The position numbers were made by a program, and so were the translations under genes. A stretch of DNA of 64,000 bases from Erpetoichthys calabaricus (Eukaryota > Chordata > Cladistia > Polypteriformes > Polypteridae). Under the pieces are notes generated by a model, which did no database searches, was not told where the DNA came from, and saw only the letters and a program-made list of their open reading frames with translations. The DNA lies in assembly GCF_900747795.2 (NCBI RefSeq), contig NC_041400.2, positions 199,248,622-199,312,621 on the forward strand, written 5' to 3'. This document shows positions 49,803-61,860 of the stretch, piece after piece (within the stretch, counting starts at the first letter, position 1; every line of letters starts with the position of its first letter).

Positions 49803-50943
49803 GGGACCTCGTGCATAACGGCGTGCGTAGAATTCACACTAAAACATGGCATACGGACAAAAGCGGAAATGTGCGTACGCACAAACAAATTCAGAAAGCC
49901 AACTTCCACACACTTCTACTCCATAAATCCCGGTCAGCGTAAAAAGTAACACTCGTGCACACGCCTGCCACCTTTCCCAGACTCCTCTCAGAAGTACGCC
50001 TCATTGAATATGCAAATCAATATAAATATTCCCTTAAGTTCAGCATTCTGTGAAAAGACAATGGCAAAAGCACGGGGGAAAAAAAGAATTTCAGAGAATG
50101 CCAAGTGGAGGCAAAGAAAAAAAACGTACTGTTTGTTGGTTTAAACAATGGGATAAACGACAAAAGGAAGTTGAGCGAAAGTTCAAGTTCAGAAAGTCGC
50201 ACAGTGTCCGAAAAAAAAGAAGTGGTCAAATATCACAGTCGGTGTGAAAAGGCGAGTCGTAGCCCACCGCCTGAGTGTCACATGAAAGCTTATTAGGGTA
50301 CAGAGAAAAAAAAATAGGGACACAGTGAGGGAAAAAAGCACGAAATGTCAACTTTAATCTCAAAATTTACACTTCAATCACGTAGTTTATTTTGTCATTA
50401 AAGTAGAACGTCATAAACTTCATCTTTAAATTGTTTAATTTATTAGTTTCTCAAATCCCATCGTAACTAAAGTAGCACATTAAATGCTTTGTTTTGTATG
50501 TGATCTTCTATGTGCTCTGTGTGTGAATCACTATGTGCTTCTTAAACGGGCTTTCTCTTCATCCGACAGAAAACAGAATCCATGACATTCGTGATATCTC
50601 TCAGAATAATTAAAATAATGAGATGTATACGTGATGTCATTTCATGATGATAGGAGTTAAAGCGGGTTATTAAACATGTGGACACGGTGGCACAGTGATA
50701 GTGACGAGCTGGCGCCTCATCCACAGATTGTTCATGCTTCACACAAGATGCTTGCTGCGCGACCTTCGATGAAATACTTTACTGCAGCAGTACTGTCTCT
50801 CTCAAACGTACTAACATCCAATTCCTGTATTTACTTTTCTTTCTCCAAGTAACCAATCGCCACACAATCAGCTCTGTAATAGACGTTAAGCCATCTGTAA
50901 GCTTAGAATACCAATTCTTCAGAACTTTTAAGGAACATTGAAA
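49803..50943 (+). mobile_element. PIF/Harbinger-like element, copy B (left part)
   Basis: It begins GGGACCTCGTGCATAACGGC, a decayed form of the GGGCCTCATGTATA end of copy A, and is collinear with it for about 1.1 kb. The stretch 50105-50296 shows NVLFVGLNNGINDKRK and SESRTVSEKK, which I recall from the Myb/SANT-like accessory protein of fish Harbinger elements. It stops at 50943, where an antisense LINE 3' end begins. Confidence 0.75.
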
Positions 50944-52450
50944 TACAATACAATACAGTTTATTTTTATATAGCCCAAAATCACACAAGAAGTGCCGCAA
51001 TGGGCTTTAACAGGCCCTGCCTCTTGACAGCCCCCCAGCCTGGACTCTCTAAGAAGACAGGGAAAGACTCCCAAAAAATAGTAGGGAAAAAATTGAAGAA
51101 ACCTCGAGAAAGGCAGTTCAAAGAGAGACCCCTTACCAGGTAGGTTGGGCGTGCAGTGAGTGTCAAAGAGAAGGGGGTCCATACAACACACAGAAGAGAA
51201 CACAAGTCATCCTCAATACAATTTAATAGTATAATAGAAATATTACAAGTATGGAGCAGAATTTAACAGTAGATGACATCCCATAATATGATTGGGATTT
51301 GTTTAGAGTCCTGGAGACCTCGGCCATCAAGCTGCCTCCCCTACTGGCCATTCCACAGCTGAAACAGCGCTGCGCCAGCCACTCCGATGAAAGGACCCCT
51401 CTAGCTGACGATTCCTGTGATCCTCCATCAGGGATGACTTTACCTTAGGCAGGAAAAACAACCTGGCAGGTGGGCACTGGCACCAAGTGGCACATTTGAG
51501 TACCGAGAAGAGAAACAGAACAGGTGAAGGTTAGTGATAAATTCATAACTACATGATGATAACTATCATGTGACTGATGTTTTAGTGCTAATGACTAACA
51601 ACAGAGATGCAGTCTGTAGAGTTAATCAGCAGCTCTAGTCAGGGTGTGCTAAATTGAAGTAGCGAGTCTTAAGCTGGGATTTAATAGCTAAACTTACCTG
51701 GGAGCCAGTGTAAGGATGTGAGGACTGGAGTTATGTGTTTGTATTCTTGTTCTTGTAGTAATTCTTGCAGCCGCATTTTGGATTAACTGGAGGCTGTATA
51801 AAGAACAGTTTGGACATCCAGTGAACACCGCATTGCAGTAGTCAATCCTACTAGAAATAAATGCATGAATTAATTTCTCAGAATCCTGTTTATTTAGAAA
51901 GTGCCTTAATTTCCCAACATCTTTAAAATGGAAGAAACCTGATTTGGACAACTTTATAATATGCGCTTTAAATGACCTGCTAGAGTCAAAGAGAACTCCG
52001 AGATTGCAGGCTGATTCAGTAAAATTAATGGGGACTCCAACTGAGTTAAATGATGACAGAATATTGTTGTGATCAGCGTCACTCCCTCCAATAATTCACA
52101 TCTCTGTCTTATTTGTGTTTAAAGACAAGTCGTTCTCATTCATCCACTCCTTTAATTCACTAACACAACTAATTAAAGACAACATCGGAGAAACTTCATT
52201 TGGTCTAAAAGAAAAGTTAGAACTGGGTGTCATCTGCATACGAGTGATGTTTCCTAATAAGAGATCCCAGTGGAAGCCTGTAAAGTGACAACAGTGACAG
52301 TCCCAGTACTGAGCCCTGCGGGACACCATATCTCACTTCTGTGTCTAATGATGGAGTCCTGTCAGCACATTTCTGTACATATTGGAATCGATTTGATAAA
52401 TCAGAACTAAACCAAGCGAGCACAGTGTCTGTAAGCCCAACGTCATTGTC
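50944..52450 (-). mobile_element. L2-like LINE, 5'-truncated, antisense
   Basis: On the minus strand it shows [10 protein letters not shown], a SYADDTQF catalytic box (about 52217-52240), LKEWMNENDLSLNTNKTE, FISSRIDYCNAVFTGCPN and LQLIQNAAARITTRT. A long 3' untranslated part follows (GGGGCTGTCAAGAGGCAGGG, TTGTGTGATTTTGGGC), ending in a (TGTAT)n tail at 50944. Several frame breaks. It lies directly against Harbinger copy B. Confidence 0.9.
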
Positions 52451-52454
52451 CTGA

Positions 52455-53403
52455 GGGTTTGCGGGATCCCCTCGAGGTTGCTGGATATCATGGCTGGCCT
52501 GTACACTGGTACTGGGAGTGTTGTGCAGAGTGGAGGAGGGAGAACCTCTGTGTTTTTCTCAGTTGATTATGGGGTCCGTCAGGGGTGTCTTCTACTCCTA
52601 CTCTGTTCAATGCTTTGCATGGACTGGGTGCTGGGCAAGGTCGTGGGGGTCCAGCGGCTGTGGGGTGTCTGTTGGTGAAGAAAGACAATGCTGTGATCTT
52701 CATGGAATCAATGAAGGCTCTGATCGGGGCTCTCGTGAGACTGAGTGAGGATCCTGATAAAAATCAAGAGCCAGACCTTTAATGACATCTTGAACACGGC
52801 CATCTGCTGTGTGTCTGTCAGCGGAGAGTGTCGACCTCATCAAGGGGTTTGCTTACCTCGGCAGCGACTTTCATGTCTCTGGTGACTTTTCCTATGAAGT
52901 CAGTAGATGGATTGGGAGAGCATGGGGGGTCATGAGGTCACTGGTAAGGGGGGTGTGGTACAAAGGACGAAGGTCCAAGTCTTTAGAGTCCTGGTGCTTC
53001 CTTTCTTCATGTCTTGGATGCTATCCAGTGCCCTGAGATGAAGACTGGATTTCTTCAGTGCTGTGTCTCTTCAGAGGGTCCTTGGGTCCCGCTGGTTTGA
53101 CTTTGTGTTACTCACTGAGTCCCAAACGAGGCACATAACCAGTATTGTGAAGGAGTGCCAGTTACGGCACTATGGCCATGTGGCACGATTACCCAAGGAT
53201 GATCCTCGTTATTGAGGACCTGAGTGGCTGGGCCAGGCCAAGGGGACGCCCACATACCACCTGGCTGCGGCAGATAGAGGGTCAATTCTGGAGGGTGGGA
53301 CTAGGGGGTTGCCAACCAAGATCCTGAGCTGTTTTGTTGTGTGGTGGGTACGGCGATATGCTGTACCAGTGCCTGCTCTCCAACCTGACCTGACCTGACC
53401 TGT
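52455..53403 (+). mobile_element. RTE-like LINE fragment with (TGACC)n tail
   Basis: Reverse-transcriptase pieces [16 protein letters not shown] and DYGVRQGC, then DLIKGFAYLGSDFHVSGDFS, RWIGRAWGVMRSLVRGVW and QLRHYGHVARLP. It ends near GRPHTTWLRQIEG and a tail of TGACC units at about 53385-53403. The 5' part and the catalytic aspartate box are missing or decayed. Clade assignment (RTE-like) is tentative. Confidence 0.75.
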
Positions 53404-55429
53404 TCTGAGGAAGACCCCCAAAAGTAAAGCTGGCAGGGAGTTGGTTTTCAGTCAGCTGTTTCTCTGAGACAGTAGTACGCTCTCCCTGCAGAATCTGACT
53501 CGACTTTACATATTCGATAAGGCAGGTTGTGTCTCAATCGTCTGAAGAGTCAATGCTTCTGAGAGGACACAACTACTTGACATGTCTTATTGGAAAAGGT
53601 GGTACTTTACCCTCAAGGAGTCTATAAAGCATAAAGAGTGCAGGCCATCAGTTCTTTGGAGATTCATTTCAAGACCCCCTGCATTTCCCTACCCCTAACC
53701 CGGAGCCTCACAGCTGCCTTGAATACCCGCCAGCTTTCCACAGCTGTACGTTAAACGTTTACACAAAGACCAAATGCTTCACGTCTGCTTACAGGGCACT
53801 TTTTATTTTTCTGATTTCGTGGCACTTTGTTTTCTTCATTTTTTCTTTCCATTTGGAGTGTTTGAACGTGAGAAGTTCATTTATTTATTGTTTTGTTGAT
53901 TATTTTGATGCTCTTTTCACATCTTGACCTGCTACCATGTGTTTTCTCATGGGCACTGCCATTGTTCATGGTGTGTATGTGCGGCTGCCTCGGTGCTGCT
54001 GTGTGACAATTACAAGTCCCAATGCAGGACCTCAAGATGTCAATGGCGTCAAGGCCAGCATGGCACACTTCCTGGGCGTGTCTTGCTGTTAGCTGGTGTG
54101 TGTTTTGATGTGAGGCCTGGTGAATTCTGTGGGTTCTTCATCTTCATGTTGGGTTTGGTTTACTGGCTGAGGTTTGTTTAATGGCAGTGCAGGTGCTCAC
54201 TACTACTTTTTAAGACCTCGAGTTTTGCTCTTCCATCTCCTGGTCATGTACAGTTCAGCACAACATCGAAGAGTCCCTGCTGCTGAAGCAAACCGCAGTC
54301 AACAACTCCGTAATAAACCTCCCTGTCACAATCTTCTTCTTTCAGGGTCTTGATCAGCATCTGCGGCTTTGTAGGCCCGACTCTGCTGTTAAGATTTCCA
54401 TTCATCCCCAAAATGGCAGGGTTAATCAAAATGATCGAGAATGATTAAGTAATTAAATGAAGTCCCTGCTAGGTGGCCACATATCTCAAGATCGGCACGA
54501 CTCGTCTGGATCTCGAGCTGACCACCAGCATCTATCTCTCCGCCGCATCATCACTAACAACTCTTCACATCTCTTTAGCGGATTAAACTTCATGTAAATA
54601 AGACCAGGAAGCAAATCGTATTCAACGCCATTACATAATTACAACTCCCAATGCAAAGCCCATTTGTTGAGGGCCAGGCTTCTTCTCCGTAGGTCGAGTG
54701 CAGTCCCATTTGAACACCAGAGTGACAGCCCAGGTCAGTCCTGCAGAAGTGGGTTCATCTTCAGAAATTCATTGGATTTCTTAAATGTATTAGACATATG
54801 TTTCCTTCTTCCTCATCCCCGTCCTCTCCAAGATCAGCACATGGAGTCCTCAGAACCTGAAGAACGGCCCTGAAGCAGGTAAGGACAAAAAAACAAAAAG
54901 TGCTTGAGCAGCCTCGCCATAGCAGCTTGGGTCTCATCCACGCTTGGTGACAAAGCAAATGTAAAACTCACTGACACTTCTGTCCAAAGTCGTCTTGGCT
55001 GATGCTCATGCAGTTAACCAGAGCCGCCACCATATTTGTTAAAGAGACAGCCTGACTTCAAATGACAGGCTGAAACGTGCGACCTTGAAAGTGACCGAGT
55101 GTGTGTTAGACGTTCAAAGGGGACCTGTGTGTCACTCGTCACACGCTCACTCAAGGGCGTCACTCTCAGCTTGCCCGTCCCAAGGCACGTCTGCTAACAA
55201 AATGAATTGCATTTTTCATTCAAAACGATTTTGCATACAACCAACATAATAAAAGAAATTTTAAACAGAGAAAATAACAGGAAGTGCCAATCCCACTGGA
55301 GCCCGCTGAGTGTCACAGTGATGGTTTGACTGCGCGGATCTCCGACTTGGTCCTTGGAGGGGTTTGTTCTTTATTTGCAGGATTTATTCCGCTCTCACTT
55401 TACTACTTTAATGAGGGCGGATGACCAGG
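53404..55429. other. Intergenic, unassigned
   Basis: No gene or repeat was recognised with confidence. Confidence 0.45.
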
Positions 55430-55819
55430 GCAGACAACTGCTGTTACTTCAGGTGGGCTCTGTCCTGGGGCCCCCCCTTTTCATTATTGACCTCCTTCCC
55501 CTATCGTAAATATGACATTAGCTTCCACTGTTATGCTGATGACCCCCAGCTCTGTCTCACTAGCAGACCTACTGCTTCCTATCTGCCCTCCTCACTTATT
55601 GATTGCATAGCAGAAATCAAATCCTGGTTTTCTTCAAATTTTCTTAAGTCAAATAACAAAGTGACAAAGCTGAGGTTCTCCTTATTGGTACAAAATCAAC
55701 ATTATCCAAAACTGATCATTTGTCCTTTGTTATTGATGATTCCTCTGTCTCCCCTTCCCCACAGGTGTCATCCTTGACAGGACTTTATCCTTTCAGTCCT
55801 ACATCAGTAACATCTCCTG
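55430..55819 (+). mobile_element. L2/Rex1-like LINE, left piece
   Basis: GSVLGPPLFIIDLLP, the catalytic box HCYADDPQL, then IAEIKSWFSSNFLKSNN and GVILDRTLSFQSYISNIS. It is split by the Harbinger element at 55820 and resumes at 57949. At least one frame change. Confidence 0.85.
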
Positions 55820-57948
55820 GGGCCTCATGTATAGCGCCGTGCGTAGAACTCACACTATAACATGGCATAAGCACAAAAGCGGGAATGTGCGTACGTAAAG
55901 AAAAATCCAAATGCAGGAATCTGTGCGTATGCAAACTTTCACGTTCTTCCACTACATAAATCCCGATCAGCGTGAAAAGTAACGCACGTGCACGCGCCTT
56001 CTGTCCCGCCCCAACTCCTCCCAGAATTATGCCTATTTGAATATGCAAATCGATATAAATAGCCTTCTGTGAAAAGACAATGGGAAAAGCACAGGGGAAA
56101 ATATAAGAATTTCAGCGAATACCAAGTGGAGGCAAAGGAAAAACGTACTATTTGTTGGTTTAAACAGTGATATAATCAACAAAAGAAAGTTGATCGAGTG
56201 ACAGAGTGTCAGAGAAACTCGAAAGCTCAAGTTCACAAAGTCACACAGTGCCCGAAATAAAAAAGAAATCACATATCAAAGTCGCCGTGAAAAGGCAAGT
56301 CGTAGCCCACCGTCTGAGTGTCACATGAAAGCTTATTAGGGTACAGAGAAAAAAAAATAGGCACACAGTGGGAAAAAAGCATGAAATGTCAACTTTAATC
56401 TCGAAATTTCCACTTTAATCACGTAGTTTATTTTGTCATTAAAGTAGAACATCATAAACTTCATCTTAAAATCGTTTATTTTACTAGTTTCTCAAGTAGC
56501 ACGTTAAATGCTTTGTTCTGTGTTTGATCTTCTATGTGCTCTCTGTGTGTGAATCACTACGTGCTCTTGTTCTTTCTCTTTCTCCAACAGGACACATACT
56601 CCATTACATTCGTGATATTACAGCTCTCTGAATAATTAAAATACTGAGATGTATACGTGAGATCTTTTTCATGATGATAGGAATGAAAGCATGTTATTAA
56701 ACATGGGAACACGGTGGCGCAGTGCTTGTTCATGTCTCACGCAAGAGGCTTGCTGCGCCATGTGCGACCTTCGATGAAATAATTTATTACAGAAGTACTG
56801 TCTCTTTCAAACGTACTAACCTCCAATTCCTGTCCTTACTTTTCTTTCTCCAAATACCCAATCGCCACACAATCAGCTCTGTAATAGACGTTAAGCCATC
56901 TGTAAGCTTAGAACGGCGATTCTTCAAAACTTTTAAGGAACATTGAAATATCTTCATAGTACGTGTTTAATTATTCTATCCGTCTATCCTTCCAGTGTTG
57001 CGTCAGCACCAGCAATAATACAGCACAAGGCAGGAACAATCTGTGAACTAGCTAGCGCTGCGGCACCGTGTCCTCACATGTTTAATTATTAACAATACAG
57101 ATTATTTTAATGAAGTTAAAGTTTTCTCTGTATACTATAAGCAACATATTTTGCTGCATTTCATCTTAAAAATGATATCGTCATCATACGCGCTTTATAA
57201 AGTGGCGCAGGTTGTGTAATATTATAACTGTAGTGTAAGTTTACAGTGATGTGATTGTACTTATAAGTACAAACAGTTCTACAAGGAGCACTTGATGGAC
57301 TGATTGAGTGCGTTTAGAGTTCTTGGGATGAAACTGTTTCTAAAACGCAAGGTCCGTACAGGAAAGGCTTTGACGTGTTGTGGTTGAGGTAGTGTGTGCT
57401 TGAAACTGTATACCGATAATTCTCTTTTCGATCAGCTGCTACGGTGATTCCCCACTCAGATACAGTGATATAAATACTCCAAGTGGTGGTGAGAGTAATA
57501 TGGAAAAAGATGATCTGCTGTGGCAACCCTTAACAGGAGCAGCTGACAGAAGAAGAAGATGCAGTGAGCATAACAACGCTAAAGCAGCTTATGGTATTTG
57601 GAATACTATGGCTATTCCCTGGACCATTATATTGCTGCAGGTTAATTACAAGCAGATGCATTACACTAATAAACAATATGCAGTTAATTTCAGTGTATTT
57701 ATAAAGCCGTGTCAGGAATGTGGGTCTAAGAAAGAAAGGGTGACCACACAGGAACAAAAGCACTGCTTTGACGCTGGGTGCCGCCAGTCTGCAAAACCGA
57801 GCGGAGAAATTGCGTACGCCAGGGTATGAGGTACCGTGGAAATATGGGTGGCTTTACGCCAAGTTTAGGTTTTATACATCGCGATTTGAGCGTGGAAACG
57901 TTCGTACGCAACATTTCTGTGCATACGCACCGTTTATACATGAGGCCC
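55820..57948 (+). mobile_element. PIF/Harbinger-like element, copy A, both ends present
   Basis: 2129 bp. Ends are GGGCCTCATGTATA (55820) and TATACATGAGGCCC (57948), a 14-bp perfect inverted repeat extended imperfectly by GTGCGTA. The flanking 3-bp duplication is CTG (55817-55819 and 57949-57951). The left third corresponds to the Myb-like accessory gene region seen in copy B; no transposase is visible, so it is non-autonomous. Internal passengers are a SINE head (ACGGTGGCGCAGTG, about 56709-56722) and a LINE 3' end (GATCTGCTGTGGCAACCCTT, about 57509-57560). Confidence 0.85.
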
Positions 57949-58557
57949 CTGGTCTCCATATTTCTACTTGTGTAACATTAATCGTATTCGCCCCACACCA
58001 CTGCTATCCTTGTTCATAGCCATGTCACTTCTCATCTCCATTATTGCAAATCTCTTTATAAGCTTCAACTGGTCCAGAATTCAGCTGCCCACCCGCATCA
58101 TTACTAGAACCCCCCCTGTTCACCATTTCACTCCCGTCTTGCAGCAGCTTCATTGGCTTCCAGTTCAGTTCCAAATTCAATTCAAAATTCTCCTACTAAC
58201 ATTTAAGGCTCTCCACACCCTCGCCCTCCATATCTGTCTGACCTCCTCCATGTTGCCATTCCCTCCCGTACCCTCAGATCCTCTTCCTCCATCCACTCGA
58301 CTGTCCCCTTCGCCCGTCTTACCACCACCTCTGGAACTCACTGCCATCTGAGCTTAGACATATTGAATCATTTTCACTTTTCAAATCTAACCTTAAAACT
58401 CGTTTGTTTAAGACGGCCTTTTCTCTTTGATTACAATTACTCTGTCTGATTTTAATTTTTGTATTTTAGTTTTATTTATAATGTGTGTTTTATCTATTGT
58501 TCAGTGTCCTTGAGTGTTTAGAAAGGCGCCTACAAATAAATAAAATGTATTATTATT
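57949..58557 (+). mobile_element. L2/Rex1-like LINE, right piece with 3' end
   Basis: It continues the element at 55430-55819: [40 protein letters not shown] and then a serine/proline-rich decayed C-terminus. It ends GAAAGGCGCCTACAAATAAATAAAATGTATTATTATT, a common fish LINE tail. Confidence 0.85.
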
Positions 58558-59599
58558 AAAAATGCTGTAATGAATATAAAACAATTTAACAAGTTTAAAA
58601 GCTGTTAAAAAACTAAAACAATGGATAAAGAGTAAAAAGATTTAATACAGAAATAGAACATGCAGAAATGTAATAAAAACAAATCAATCAAATAAAAACG
58701 AACTAAAGTCAAGTCAGTGTGGGCAGAGCGGACTCCGACGTGATCAAAGAGAGTTCCCGAGAGCGAGTTTGACAGCAGGCAGTCGTTTCACAGTCTTATC
58801 GATGTCACTCAGGGCTTGGCTACCCACATCAGCGACGGCGGCAATTGCCTGCGCAGCACCAAAGGTTTCAGCTACTCCTCACTTTTGGATGCAATGATCC
58901 CACTTATTGTAACAAGTGTGACCATTAGGGACTTGACAGGTAACAGGGCATGTCACCCTAATCATGCTGAATGGCCGAGATTAGACGGTCACAGCTTATC
59001 GTAATTGTTGACCGATTATCCAGTGCAAGATATTAAAATGGCCAAAATACAAAAAGTGCAGGCACTTGAAAAGCACACAGACTCATTGTTAAAATCCATC
59101 GGTGGATGAAAATCCACCATCCTCAAGTCATCGTGTCTCTGATTCCCAGCAAGTAACAGCAGCCGCAGGGGGCTCTGCTCCCAAGCTCTGAGATGACGAT
59201 GGCTGCATCTTCCTCAAAACTGAAAGTGATCAGCAGCTGGCTCTACAGTGTGAGGAAATGTGATGAGCAAAATCATGGAAAAGGTCACAAGCGTCACCAA
59301 ACTGCATGGAATACAAAGAGGGAAGGAGGAACTGAACTGGTTTTGAGTCATTAAAATGCTGCTGTCCTCTTTTAAGTGTCCTTGAGGTCTACAGAAAAGT
59401 ATGGCAACTACGCTGGGCCGATTATGGCTGCCAAATATGTGATCTGAGCTGAGAGGCTGCAGTGCTAGGCGCTGCCCCAAAACGTGGCAAATGGCCACAA
59501 ACTAGCAATACGCCAATCAAATATACAGCAGGTCAATGCACTCAGAGCTGTGAGAGAAGAAACTGAAATGTCAGTAAAGGTAAAGAAGCAGAAAGTAAA
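58558..59599. other. Intergenic, unassigned
   Basis: A-rich in the first 150 bases; otherwise no gene or repeat recognised. Confidence 0.5.
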
Positions 59600-60180
59600 A
59601 ATGTTACATCTGCAAATCTAAATACTGAGAATAAGAAGGACCTCGGAGTCGTAGAGGACTTGACACTCTCAACTGGCAGACAATGGACACAAGCCATTAA
59701 GAAGGCTAACAGAGTGTCAGGTTATATGGCGCCTTGATGTGTGGAGGGTCTGCTTTATAACACACTGGTGAGGCCTCAGCTGGAGTACTGGAGTCAGGTT
59801 GGGTCTCCAGGCTACAAAAAAGGACATAACAGCACTAGAAAATGTCCAGAGAAGAGCAACATGGCTGATGCAGGGGATGAGTTATGAAGATTAAAAGAGC
59901 TGAGCCTTTACAGTGATGAAGAGGAGACCTGACTGAAGTGTTTAAAATTACAAAGTGAATGAGTCCAGTGGATTGAGACTCTTATTTTAAAATGAGTTCA
60001 TCGAGAACACTAGGGGGACACAGTTGGACACTTGTTAAAGCACACAAACATTACAAAGTTTTCTTCACACAGACAGCCACAGACACAAAAGCGACCAAGT
60101 AATGCGGATGAATAAAGTGGATGGGTGACCTTTGTTGGGCTGAATGGCCCGTTCTTGTGAAAATGTTTCTAATGTTCTAC
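59600..60180 (+). mobile_element. CR1-like LINE fragment, sense
   Basis: It reads KKDLGVVEDLTLSTGRQWTQ, AIKKANRVSGYMA, EGLLYNTLVRPQLEYWSQVG and SPGYKK, then a decayed end with TFVGLNGPFL. This is the C-terminal reverse-transcriptase region of CR1-type elements. It is related to the antisense copy at 45020-45650. Several stops and frame shifts. Confidence 0.75.
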
Positions 60181-60391
60181 TGTACGCATCCCAGCCATTT
60201 GCTGTCCATTCAAGGCCCAGCAGTACTCACCCTGGATTAGCAGTGACAGCATCTGACACCCGTATCCTGGGAGTACATTTCAAGGTCTGTGATTTCTCTG
60301 TGTGATGGCGGTTGTCCATTTTCTTCTGCTCCTTACCTCATACACTTGGACCCCTGATGAAGCTCTACTCTCCTCCCTGGCTGCTCATCTC

Positions 60392-60464
60392 TCAATCTAC
60401 CGTCTTCTTCTGATCTTTCAGCTCATGGAGCAGTGCTGCTTTATCAATCTCATTCTTCATTAGC
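60392..60464 (-). CDS. Candidate terminal exon, unknown gene
   Basis: On the minus strand TTTCTGCAG is followed by an open 24-codon stretch, RVKLMKNEIDKAALLHELKD then QKKTVD and a TGA. The charged, helix-like composition is protein-like. I do not recognise the gene and found no matching upstream exon in the window. It may be chance or part of a decayed repeat. Confidence 0.2.
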
Positions 60465-60861
60465 TTCACTCTGCAGAAACAATATGGATATAAACATTCA
60501 CAAGGGTCTACCTGCCATGATGGGGCGACAGTGACACAGTCCTGATACCATTCCTCTCCTGTCACTCCCATGACAGGCACTTTATTATTGCAGAATGGAC
60601 TCTTTACTGGTTTAGTGTAGTTTCTGATTCTGTGATTATTCTTTACTTGTGTAGCACTTGTCATAGCCAGTCAGACAGAATAAGAGTTGTAAAATGGTAA
60701 AATTCAAATTTCAAAGGCACCCTTCAATGGAGTCACAGATGTAAGCCTCAGGATGAGGGTCTTACAACCCTAATGGGTGTGAGGACACAGCTGGACCACT
60801 AATGGGCTTCATCTTTTTTTTTAATTATCTATTAGCTCTTACAAGTTCAGCTCTATAACCT

Positions 60862-60894
60862 GTAATTGTAATTTCCCCTTGGGGGCAAATGAAG
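60862..60894 (+). mobile_element. LINE 3' tail remnant
   Basis: TGTAATTGTAATTTCCCCTT followed by GGGGGCAAATGAAG resembles the GAATTTCCC...AATAAAGT 3' end seen at 28398-28428. A pentanucleotide array follows immediately. Confidence 0.5.
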
Positions 60895-61252
60895 TCTGGT
60901 CTAGTCTGGTCTACACTCTAGTCTGGTCTGGTCTAGTCTGGTCTGGTCTATTCTGGTCTGTTCTAGTCTCTAGTCTGGTCTGGTCTGGTCTAGTCTGGTC
61001 TACACTCTAGTCTGGTCTGGTCTGGTCTGGTCTAGTCTGGTCAGTTCTAGTCTTTAGTCTGGTCTGGTCTGGTCTAGTCTGGTCTAGACTCTAGTCTGGT
61101 CTAGTCTGGTCTAGACTATAGTCTGGTCTGGTCTGGTCTGGTCTGGTCTGGTCTGGTCTGGTCTGGTCTGGTCTGGTCTAGTCTGGTCTGGTCTAGTCTC
61201 TAGTCTGGTCTGCTCTGGTCTAGACTCTAGTCTGGTCTGGTCCAGACTAGTC
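60895..61252. repeat. TCTGG/TCTAG pentanucleotide array
   Basis: About 360 bases of 5-bp units, mostly TCTGG with interspersed TCTAG, plus variants (TCTAC, ACTCTAG). The longest pure TCTGG run is about 61105-61178. Higher-order blocks of about 60-70 bases recur (a TCTGG run, TCTAG, then ACTCTAG). Confidence 0.95.
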
Positions 61253-61860
61253 TAATCCATTCTAATCAAGCGTTTTGGCCAGAAGGCCTCTCAGTTTTGT
61301 CGTATGGCTTGTCTAGGATTCAGCCCATTACTTTACGCAATTCTTTAATAAATTCCCTTTAAAGTTACTTTGCAGATTCTCTTCTAAGTGACACCCAAGT
61401 GATTTTTGAGCTCCCCCTTCTTTAGCATCCACACTTACGGCTGTTCACTGGCTCCAGCGGGCACCTCAGGCAGCTTTGGGCACAACGTTGGCAAAAGCCC
61501 TGGGTGGCATGTCCGTCCATCACAGGGCAGGCCCACTCAGGCACAAGCTGAAATTCACACTTAGCGTGGATTGACCACTTTTAAGGAAACTAAAGTGTGG
61601 CCAAAGGTTAAAGGAATCAGCTGCCTGTTTTCTGTGAGCCCAGTCACAGACTGGAGATGGGACAATTTTGAAGGACAGGCATTCAACTGAAACCCTGACC
61701 CTAAATGTAAGGGTCAACTATAAAGCTAAAATGAATGCGTTTTTTAAGAAAACTGATACACGTGCATTCATTGGTTAATAAGACCTAAGGAGCCGTGTGA
61801 TTAAGAGAAGACAAACTAGAAATTCAGAGGAGAGGATCAGGTTGAATGGCCTCCTCTCAT
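61253..61860. other. Intergenic, unassigned
   Basis: Contains TGGCATGTCCGTCCATCACA and GGGCAGGCCCACTCAGGCAC, phrases common in fish SINE/LINE 3' regions, but the element is not identifiable. Confidence 0.4.
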
